This document shows positions 57,648-64,000 of a stretch of 64,000 nt of DNA, piece after piece; position 1 is the stretch's first letter, and each line of letters starts with the position of its first letter. Origin of the DNA: Candidatus Brevundimonas phytovorans (GTDB lineage: Bacteria > Pseudomonadota > Alphaproteobacteria > Caulobacterales > Caulobacteraceae). The position numbers were made by a program, and so were the translations under genes. The stretch covers positions 1,265,001 to 1,329,000 of the forward strand of contig CP119309.1 of assembly GCA_029203145.1 (NCBI GenBank), given 5' to 3'. The notes beneath the pieces were generated by a model that was not told where the DNA came from, made no database searches, and was given only the letters and a program-made list of their open reading frames with translations.

Positions 57648-59057
57648 ATGCGCAATACCGGTGCCGACATTCTGGTCGTGGACGACGAGGCGGACATCCG
57701 CGAGCTGGTCTCGGGCCTGCTTGAAGACGAGGGCCATTCGGTCCGCACGGCCGCCAACTCGGACGAGGCCCTGGCCGCGATCCGGGCGCGCAAGCCGTCG
57801 CTGGCCGTGCTCGACATCTGGATGCAGGGCGGCGGTCTGGACGGGCTGGAACTGCTGGACGTGGTCAAGGGCCTGGATGAGGACCTGCCGGTCGTCATGA
57901 TCTCGGGCCACGGCAATATCGAGACCGCCGTCAGCGCCCTGAAGCGCGGCGCCTATGATTTCATCGAGAAGCCGTTCAAGTCGGACCGACTGGTGGTGGT
58001 GGTCGAGCGCGCGCTGGAAGCGGCCTCGCTGAAGCGCGAGAATCGGCGTCTGCGGGCGCAGACCATGGCCCCGACCGGCCTGATCGGGAAGTCGGCGGCG
58101 GCGCAGCTGCTGCGCGGCACCATCGCCAAGGTGGCTCCTGCCAACAGCCGCGTGCTGATCTCGGGCCCGCCGGGCTCGGGCAAGGAGCTGGTGGCCCGCC
58201 AGATCCACGACGCCAGCCCGCGCGCCCGGTCCGAGTTCGTCGCCATCTCCGCCGCCGGCATGACGCCGGAACGTCTGGATGTGGAGTTGTTCGGCGAAGA
58301 GGGCGGGGACGGTCGCCCCCGCAAGATCGGCGTCTTCGAGCGCGCCCACAACGGAACCCTCTATCTGGACGACGTGGGCGACATGCCGCGTGAGAGCCAG
58401 AGCCGCATCCTGCGCGTCCTGGTCGAGCAGCGCTTCCGCCGGGTCGGCGGCGAACAGGATGTCCAGGTCGATGTCCGCGTCGTCACCTCGACCGCCCGCG
58501 ACCTGAAGGTGGAGATCGCCGAGGGCCGCTTCCGCGAGGATCTGTTCCACCGTCTGAACGTGGTGCCAATCCGCGTGCCGCCCTTGTCGGAGCGTCGCGA
58601 GGATATCGCCGAACTGATCGAGTATTTCGTCGACAACCTCTCGGCGTCGCAGGGCTTGCCGCATCGTCGGATCGCCGACGACGCCCTGGCGGTGCTGCAG
58701 GTCCATCCCTGGCCGGGCAATGTCCGGCAACTGCGCAACAACGTCGAGCGCCTGCTGATCCTGGCGACAGGCGATGCGGACGAGCCGATCACGGCCGACA
58801 TGCTGCCGCAGGAGGTGGCCTCGTCGGGCGGGGCGTCATCGCTCGGCGCCGACCGCATCATCGCCCTGCCTCTGCGCGAGGCGCGCGAAGTGTTCGAGCG
58901 GGACTATCTGGCGGCGCAAATCATGCGTTTCGGCGGAAATATCTCGCGCACGGCCGCCTTCATCGGCATGGAAAGATCCGCACTGCATCGCAAACTGAAG
59001 TCGCTGGGCGTTTCGCCCGCTCGCGGCGGCGAAGACGAAGAAGGAGAGGGCGCCTGA
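57648..59057 (+). CDS. ntrX: Response regulator NtrX, without a GAFTGA loop
   Basis: 469 residues. Receiver domain (1-120) with phospho-acceptor Asp56 (LAVLDIWMQ) and Lys108. AAA+ domain with Walker A GPPGSGKE (173-180) and Walker B LYLDDV (238-243), and a Fis-type HTH at the end (NISRTAAFIGMERSALHRK). After ELFG (213-216) the sigma54-contacting GAFTGA loop is absent and reads EEGGDGRPRKIG. It therefore probably regulates without sigma54 activation. The stop overlaps the dat start. Confidence 0.95.
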   Translation: MRNTGADILVVDDEADIRELVSGLLEDEGHSVRTAANSDEALAAIRARKPSLAVLDIWMQGGGLDGLELLDVVKGLDEDLPVVMISGHGNIETAVSALKRGAYDFIEKPFKSDRLVVVVERALEAASLKRENRRLRAQTMAPTGLIGKSAAAQLLRGTIAKVAPANSRVLISGPPGSGKELVARQIHDASPRARSEFVAISAAGMTPERLDVELFGEEGGDGRPRKIGVFERAHNGTLYLDDVGDMPRESQSRILRVLVEQRFRRVGGEQDVQVDVRVVTSTARDLKVEIAEGRFREDLFHRLNVVPIRVPPLSERREDIAELIEYFVDNLSASQGLPHRRIADDALAVLQVHPWPGNVRQLRNNVERLLILATGDADEPITADMLPQEVASSGGASSLGADRIIALPLREAREVFERDYLAAQIMRFGGNISRTAAFIGMERSALHRKLKSLGVSPARGGEDEEGEGA

Positions 59058-59917
59058 TGTCCAGGATCGCCTATGTCAACGGGACCTATCAGGCCCACAG
59101 CGGCGCCACGGTCCACATCGAGGATCGCGGCTTCCAGTTCGCCGACGGCGTCTATGAGGTCTGGTCGGTGTTCGACGGCCGACTGGCCGACTTCGATGGT
59201 CACATGACGCGCCTGGCCCGCAGCCTGACCGAGCTTCGCATCCCTATCCCCATGACGGCCCAGGCCCTGGAGCGCGTGCTCAAGGAGACCATCCGGCGCA
59301 ACCGGGTGCGCAACGGCATCGTCTATCTTCAGGTCACTCGCGGGACCTCGCCGCGCGACCACGCCTTCCCGAAGGACATCCCGCCCAGCGTCATCGTTAC
59401 GTCGAAGACCATCGACCTGGCCAAGGGCGAGGCTCTGGCCGCCAGGGGGGCGGCGGGCGTGACCATGCCCGACATCCGCTGGGGCCGCTGCGACATCAAG
59501 ACCGTGGGCCTGCTGCCCAACGTCCTGGCCAAGCAGGCCGCCCGCGAAAAGGGCGCCTATGAGTGCCTGATGGTCGATGAGATGGGGCTGGTGACGGAAG
59601 GTTCGTCCACCAACGCCTGGATCGTCGACGAGAGCGGCAAGCTGCGCACCCGCGACACCCAGGCCAACATCCTGCGCGGCATCACCCGCACGGCCATCCT
59701 CAAACTGGTCGAGGCCGAGGGCATCGAACTGGACGAGCGTCCGTTCAGCGTCGACGAAGCCAAGCGCGCGAAGGAAGTCTTCGTCACCGCCGCCAGTTCC
59801 TTCGTCATGCCCATCGTGTCGCTGGATGGCGCCCGGATCGCCGATGGCAAGCCCGGCCCGATCGCGACCCGCCTGCGCAAGGTCTATCTTGAACAGGCGC
59901 GCAGAGAGGCCATTTAG
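59057..59917 (+). CDS. dat: D-amino-acid aminotransferase
   Basis: 286 residues, class IV PLP aminotransferase. Interconverts D-alanine and D-glutamate with their 2-oxo acids. Motifs are [50 protein letters not shown] (PLP lysine), [20 protein letters not shown] and [12 protein letters not shown]. The D-specific residues fit a Bacillus-type Dat. The ntrX-dat-hfq order is conserved in alphaproteobacteria. ATG 59057 shares one base with the ntrX stop. Confidence 0.92.
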   Translation: MSRIAYVNGTYQAHSGATVHIEDRGFQFADGVYEVWSVFDGRLADFDGHMTRLARSLTELRIPIPMTAQALERVLKETIRRNRVRNGIVYLQVTRGTSPRDHAFPKDIPPSVIVTSKTIDLAKGEALAARGAAGVTMPDIRWGRCDIKTVGLLPNVLAKQAAREKGAYECLMVDEMGLVTEGSSTNAWIVDESGKLRTRDTQANILRGITRTAILKLVEAEGIELDERPFSVDEAKRAKEVFVTAASSFVMPIVSLDGARIADGKPGPIATRLRKVYLEQARREAI

Positions 59918-59920
59918 GGC

Positions 59921-59976
59921 GTTGCCGCGACTGCGGAGGCGCGTCTAAGGTTGCGTGCGGACCGACGAGTCCGCAC
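59921..59976 (+). promoter_or_regulatory. hfq leader: candidate promoter and perfect hairpin
   Basis: A possible promoter TTGCCG (59922-59927), 16 nt, TCTAAG (59944-59949). A hairpin follows with 8-bp arms GTGCGGAC (59955-59962) and GTCCGCAC (59969-59976), loop CGACGA. It lies in the 5' leader 49 nt before hfq and could stabilise or control the message. The promoter part is weak. Confidence 0.4.
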
Positions 59977-60024
59977 CGGCTGATCCCGTCGGCGAAAAAG
60001 AACCAAGAACAGGACCAACCTGCC

Positions 60025-60270
60025 ATGTCGCAAGACAAACGTCAGAACCTTCAGGACACCTTCCTCAACAGCGTCCGTAAGACCAAGACCCCGCTGACCA
60101 TCTTTCTGGTCAACGGCGTCAAGCTTCAGGGCATTGTGACCTGGTTCGACAACTTCTGTGTGCTGCTGCGTCGCGATGGCCAGTCGCAGCTCGTCTACAA
60201 GCACGCCATCTCGACCATCATGCCGTCCGCGCCCGTGCAATTGTACGAGCCTGACGCCGAAGAAGACTGA
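60025..60270 (+). CDS. hfq: RNA chaperone Hfq
   Basis: 81 residues. Hexameric Sm-like protein that pairs small RNAs with mRNAs. Sm1 region [20 protein letters not shown] with the proximal-face residues, and Sm2 [10 protein letters not shown], are intact. The short acidic tail (PDAEED) is typical of alphaproteobacteria. It directly abuts hflX. Confidence 0.98.
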   Translation: MSQDKRQNLQDTFLNSVRKTKTPLTIFLVNGVKLQGIVTWFDNFCVLLRRDGQSQLVYKHAISTIMPSAPVQLYEPDAEED

Positions 60271-61584
60271 TTGACCTCCAAGCTTATCGACCACGCCGTT
60301 CCGCTGATCCGGGCGGTCGTCATTCATCCCGATCGTCGCTCGGACAGTCCACGACTGGCCTCAGAGCGTCTTGAGGAAGCCGCGGGCCTGGCCCGCGCGC
60401 TGGACCTCGACGTGCGCGCCGAAGAGATCGTGCGCCTGCGCTCCACCACGCCTGCCACCCTGTTCGGGTCCGGCAAGGTCGAGGAACTGGCCGCGCTGGT
60501 TCGCGCCGCCGACGCCGAGGCCGTGGTCATCGACGACGACCTGTCGCCGGTGCAGCAGCGTAATCTGGAGAAGGCGTGGGAGGTGAAGGTCATCGACCGC
60601 ACCGGCCTGATCCTGGAAATCTTCGGGCGCCGCGCGCGGACCAAGGAAGGCCGGTTGCAGGTCGAACTGGCCCGGCTGGATTATGAACGCTCGCGTCTGG
60701 TCCGCACCTGGACCCACTTGGAGCGCCAGCGCGGCGGCACGGGCTCGACCGGCGGCCCGGGCGAAACCCAGATCGAACTGGACCGACGCCTGATCGCCGA
60801 CCGCATCGTCCGCCTGAAGGCTGAGCTGGAAGAAGTGCGCCGCACGCGCGGTCTGCATCGCAAGGCGCGCAAGAAGGTGCCTTTCCCTTCGGTGGCGCTG
60901 GTCGGTTACACCAATGCGGGCAAGTCGACCCTGTTCAATCGGCTGACCGGGTCCGAGGTCTTCGCCAAGGACCTGCTGTTCGCCACCCTGGACACGACCC
61001 AGCGCACCATCCGTCTGCCGCAGGGGCGTCCGGCCATCATCGCCGACACCGTGGGCTTCATTTCCGACCTGCCGCACGAACTGGTCGAGAGTTTCCGCGC
61101 CACGCTGGAAGAGGTGGGCGAGGCCGACCTGATCCTGCACGTCCGCGACATCGCCTCGCCCGACAGCGACGCCCAGGCCAAGGACGTCGAGGCGGTGCTG
61201 GAACAGATTCCGACGCCGGAGGGCAAGACCCGCCGCATTCTGGAAGTCTGGAACAAGATCGACCTGCTGGACCCCGACGTGCGCGAAGCCGTTACGGGCC
61301 AGGCCGAGCGTCTGGCCCGCGAGGGCAAGGCCGTCGCGGTCTCGGCCTGGACCGGCGAGGGCATCGAGCCCCTGCGTGAAACCATCGCCGGCCTGATCGA
61401 TGACGATCCCGAGACGCGCCTGACGCTGCAGCCCCATCAGGGCGAAGCCCTGGCCTGGCTGTACGAGAACGGCCGCGTCACCTTCCGCGACACCGACGCC
61501 GACGGTCGGACCCATCTGGTCGTGCGGCTGCATCCGTCGGCCCTAGGGCGGCTGGAGCGCCTCTACCCCGACATCATTGACTGA
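60271..61584 (+). CDS. hflX: Ribosome-splitting GTPase HflX
   Basis: 437 residues from TTG 60271, directly after the hfq stop. HflX binds the 50S subunit and rescues stalled ribosomes, especially under heat stress. An N-terminal HflX domain (TTPATLFGSGKVEEL, TKEGRLQVELARLDYERSRL, TGSTGGPGETQIELDRR) precedes the GTPase: G1 GYTNAGKST, G3 DTVGF, G4 NKID. hfq-hflX is a conserved pair. Confidence 0.96.
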   Translation: MTSKLIDHAVPLIRAVVIHPDRRSDSPRLASERLEEAAGLARALDLDVRAEEIVRLRSTTPATLFGSGKVEELAALVRAADAEAVVIDDDLSPVQQRNLEKAWEVKVIDRTGLILEIFGRRARTKEGRLQVELARLDYERSRLVRTWTHLERQRGGTGSTGGPGETQIELDRRLIADRIVRLKAELEEVRRTRGLHRKARKKVPFPSVALVGYTNAGKSTLFNRLTGSEVFAKDLLFATLDTTQRTIRLPQGRPAIIADTVGFISDLPHELVESFRATLEEVGEADLILHVRDIASPDSDAQAKDVEAVLEQIPTPEGKTRRILEVWNKIDLLDPDVREAVTGQAERLAREGKAVAVSAWTGEGIEPLRETIAGLIDDDPETRLTLQPHQGEALAWLYENGRVTFRDTDADGRTHLVVRLHPSALGRLERLYPDIID

Positions 61585-61587
61585 CCC

Positions 61588-63216
61588 ATGCACCTGATTG
61601 AGACGATCCTTTTCCTGCTGCTGGCCGTCGTGCTGTCAGGGTGGGTGGCGCGGATCACGCGGATCGCTCTGCCGCTGGTGCAGATCGGCTTGGGGGCGCT
61701 GGTCGTTCTGATTACGGGTCAGGCGGTGGACCTGAAGCCGGACATCTTCTTCCTGCTGTTCTTGCCGCCGCTGCTGTTCGTCGATGGCTGGCGCATTCCC
61801 AACGAGGCGCTGTTCCGCGACCGGGTGGTGATCCTGGAGCTGGCGCTGGGCCTGGTGGTCTTCACCGTCGTCGGCCTGGGTTTCCTGATCCACTGGATGA
61901 TCCCCGCCATGCCTCTGGCCGTGGCCTTCGCCTTGGCCGCCATCCTGTCGCCGACTGACCCCATCGCCGTGTCGGCGGTGGCCGCGCGCGCGCCGATCCC
62001 CAAGCGGCTGATGCATATTCTAGAGGGCGAGTCCCTGCTCAACGACGCGACGGGCCTGACCTGCATGCGGATCGCCGTGATTGCGGCGACGACGGGGGCC
62101 TTTTCGTTGACCCACGCCATCGGCACCTTCGCCTGGCTCGCTGTCTCGGGAATCGCCGTCGGCATCGTCGTGACCCTGGCCATCGGCCTGCTCAAGGGCT
62201 GGATCAGCCGCCGCTGGGGCGAAGACGTCGGCGGGCAGATCCTGATCAGCATCCTGATTCCATTTGCGGCCTATCTGGCGGCCGAAGCGGTGCACGGATC
62301 GGGCATCCTGGCCGCCGTCGCCGCCGGCGTGACCATGAGCTTCACCGAGCGTCAGGGCTCGGCCATGGCTGCGACCCGCATTCGTCGCGCCGTCGTGTGG
62401 GATACGGTGCAGTTTGTCGCCAACGGCCTGATCTTCGTGATTCTGGGCGAGCAGATGCCCTCCATCATGGCGCGCGCCGCCGAGGTCATCCAGACGACCC
62501 AGCACCGAGAAGTCTGGTGGCTGGCCGTCTATGTCTTCGCCATCGTCGCAGCCCTGGCGGCGTTGCGGTTCGTCTGGGTCTGGACCTCGCTGAAGCTGAC
62601 CCTCTACCGCAAGCGGGGGCAGGGAGCGCCGCCCCGTGTGGGGCTGCGGCTGGTCGCCGTCATGTCTCTGGCCGGCGTGCGTGGGGCCATCACCCTGGCC
62701 GGCATCCTGACCCTGCCCTTCGTGCTGAGCGACGGCTCGCCCATGCCGGCGCGCAACCTGGCCATTTTCCTGGCGGCGGGGGTGATCATCGTCTCACTGG
62801 TGCTGGCCACGGTCGCCCTGCCGCGCCTGCTGAAGAACGTCGAGCTGCCGCCCGAACCTTCGCACCTTGAAGAAGAAGACCGCTCGCGCGTCGCCGCGGC
62901 GTCCGCCGCCCTGCGCGCCATCGAGGATCGTCAGCATGCCATGGCCGAGGGCCGCTCCGACCCCGACCTCTACGCCGAGACCGCCGCCCGCTTGATGGAG
63001 GTCTATCGTCGTCGCATCGAGAACCGCAGCCATAACGAAGGCGACGACATCGCCCGCACCCAGCGGGGCGACGAGATCGAGCGCCAACTGCGCCTGGCGG
63101 GCCTCGCCGCGGAACGCGACGAACTGGTCCGTCTGCGTCGACAGCGACTGGTGGACGAAGAAATCGCGCGGCGTCTGATCCGCGAGATCGACCTTCAGGA
63201 ACTGCGCTACGTGTGA
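61588..63216 (+). CDS. CPA1 sodium/proton antiporter
   Basis: 542 residues. Eleven to twelve hydrophobic helices (about 1-420) with CPA1 motifs: LFLPPLLFVDGWRIP, SPTDPIAVSAVA with the ion-binding Asp, and EGESLLNDATGL. Exchanges sodium or potassium for protons to control pH. The last 120 residues are a charged cytosolic helical region (HLEEEDRSRVAAASAALRAI onward). It follows hflX by 3 nt and may be co-transcribed. Confidence 0.93.
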   Translation: MHLIETILFLLLAVVLSGWVARITRIALPLVQIGLGALVVLITGQAVDLKPDIFFLLFLPPLLFVDGWRIPNEALFRDRVVILELALGLVVFTVVGLGFLIHWMIPAMPLAVAFALAAILSPTDPIAVSAVAARAPIPKRLMHILEGESLLNDATGLTCMRIAVIAATTGAFSLTHAIGTFAWLAVSGIAVGIVVTLAIGLLKGWISRRWGEDVGGQILISILIPFAAYLAAEAVHGSGILAAVAAGVTMSFTERQGSAMAATRIRRAVVWDTVQFVANGLIFVILGEQMPSIMARAAEVIQTTQHREVWWLAVYVFAIVAALAALRFVWVWTSLKLTLYRKRGQGAPPRVGLRLVAVMSLAGVRGAITLAGILTLPFVLSDGSPMPARNLAIFLAAGVIIVSLVLATVALPRLLKNVELPPEPSHLEEEDRSRVAAASAALRAIEDRQHAMAEGRSDPDLYAETAARLMEVYRRRIENRSHNEGDDIARTQRGDEIERQLRLAGLAAERDELVRLRRQRLVDEEIARRLIREIDLQELRYV

Positions 63217-63225
63217 CGGGCCTGT

Positions 63226-63920
63226 TCAGGCGTCGAGGATGGCGCTGATCGCGGCATAATCGTCGGCGATGTGATGAGCCCCTGCGTGTCGCAGACGATC
63301 GCCGTCTCCCTCGCGCATATGCCCACCGGCGCAAAGCCCGACGACGGTCATCCCGGCGGCGCACCCCGCCGCCACGCCGCTTGGGCTGTCCTCGATCACA
63401 AGCGTTCGGGCGGGATCGGTCTGCATTTCGGCGGCGGCATGCAGGAACAGGTCGGGGTGGGGCTTGCCACGGGTGACGTGGACGGTCGCACTGAAACCGG
63501 GCCGCCGAACGTCGAGGCCAGTCCGAAGCGGGTCAGCCCCATGGTGATCCAGTCAAGCGGGCTGGACGAGGCGATGCAGCGGCGCTCGCCCCGTGACTCC
63601 AAAAAGTCGAGCGCCCCGGCGACGGGAGCAAGCTCCACTGGCGCGCGGGCGTGGCAACGCCGGGTCCACTCGTCGTGCAGCCCCTCTGGGCAGGGGCCGA
63701 ACCGCGCCTCGATCAGGGCGAGGCAGTCCAGCCAACGCTTGCCCACATAGGCCGAAAGGGCGTCATCCAGCGTCGTCGGCATCCCGACGTCTGTGAGCAG
63801 GTCTGCGAGGATGGTGTTGTTCAGCAGTTCGCTGTCGGCGACGACGCCGTCGTAGTCAAAGATGATGAGGTCGAACGCCGCCAGGATCAGGCCTTCTCGG
63901 CCGCCTTGGCGGCGTCCCAC
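63226..63920 (-). pseudogene. HAD-family phosphatase, frameshifted
   Basis: Two adjacent frames together make one beta-phosphoglucomutase-like HAD protein. The first (from GTG 63920) has motif I FDYDGVVADSE and motif II ASSS up to STFGG. The second, one frame away, has the lysine motif GKPHPDLFLHAAAE and motif IV VIEDSPSGVAAG, ending at 63226. The break lies at about 63497-63510 (a GC-rich CCGGGCCGCC stretch) and needs one missing base. This is either a recent loss of function or a sequencing error. The start overlaps the end of mazG. Confidence 0.8.
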
Positions 63921-64000
63921 AGAGCGTCCATTTCGGCCAGGTCGGACTGTTCGGGCGTGCGGCCGTCCTTGGCCAGTTCGGCTTCGATGAAGCCGAAGCG
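63887..64000 (-). CDS. mazG: MazG nucleotide pyrophosphohydrolase, 3' end (partial)
   Basis: The last 37 codons on the minus strand, running off the right edge. The sequence (RFGFIEAELAKDGRTPEQ then LAEMDALWDAAKAAEKA) matches the C-terminus of MazG, a housekeeping NTP pyrophosphohydrolase. Short but distinctive. Confidence 0.75.
   Translation of the reverse strand, partial: RFGFIEAELAKDGRTPEQSDLAEMDALWDAAKAAEKA

Noticed and set aside
60271..60273. Doubt over the hflX start because TTG abuts the hfq stop
   Set aside because: No better start precedes the conserved HflX domain, and hfq-hflX coupling supports it.

Overview
The window is GC-rich, densely coding chromosomal DNA from an alphaproteobacterium, most likely Caulobacterales and probably Brevundimonas or a close relative. 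Markers for this are PopZ, a PopA-type degenerate PleD paralogue, nifR3/dusB followed by ntrY-ntrX-dat-hfq-hflX, a fused IspDF, GatCAB, and two motifs resembling the CtrA box. The genus is inferred from protein content; no rRNA is present. I see no IS element, prophage, CRISPR array, integrase or plasmid gene. This is core genome, and the unusual material lies in small regulatory sites and degenerate enzymes.

Layout. 1-2 kb: end of an unrecognised gene, a CtrA-like box, a terminator, tRNA-Asn, a SpoU/TrmH methylase and tRNA-Cys. 2-8.6 kb: degenerate PCMT-like protein, tolC, popZ, valS, tlyA. 8.7-15.4 kb: glycine-zipper envelope protein, RlmD-like methylase, radical SAM protein, plsC, a diguanylate cyclase with a near-consensus CtrA box, rhlE. 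15.6-23.6 kb: small secreted protein, topA, a 67-residue protein, dprA, plsY, a metal-site-less dihydroorotase with pyrB, and ruvX. 23.7-26.9 kb: gatCAB, followed by a cluster of inverted repeats. 27.1-31.6 kb: two RcnB-like secreted proteins, a GST, a Sel1-like small protein, an NDUFS4-like complex I subunit and an MDR reductase with an AT-rich palindrome in front of it.

31.7-36.3 kb: tRNA-Arg overlapped by metC, an orphan amino-acid binding lipoprotein, a DAACS symporter and sseA. 36.4-41.7 kb: an LPS inner-core operon (kdsA-hldE-hldD-DUF3089-GT25) with overlapping genes. 41.7-47.6 kb: recG, sdhE, mfd. 47.7-54.3 kb: MFS/spermidine-synthase fusion, pncC, tusA, yihY, popA, ispDF. 54.3-61.6 kb: dusB-ntrY-ntrX-dat-hfq-hflX. 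The end holds a CPA1 antiporter, a frameshifted HAD phosphatase gene and the 3' end of mazG.

Shared roles. PopZ, PopA, the diguanylate cyclase and CtrA-like sites all belong to polar and cell-cycle control with c-di-GMP. KdsA, HldE, HldD and GT25 build the LPS core. RecG, RuvX, Mfd, DprA and TopA handle DNA. RhlE, HflX, Hfq, TlyA, TrmH, RlmD-like and DusB act on RNA or ribosomes. I see no convincing wholly new multi-gene system. The best leads are the CtrA-box/terminator pair at 510-621, the GTAAAATAATTTTAC palindrome, the 30-nt palindrome over the gatB stop codon, the DUF3089 pseudoenzyme in the LPS operon, and ntrYX attached to dusB with no ntrBC.
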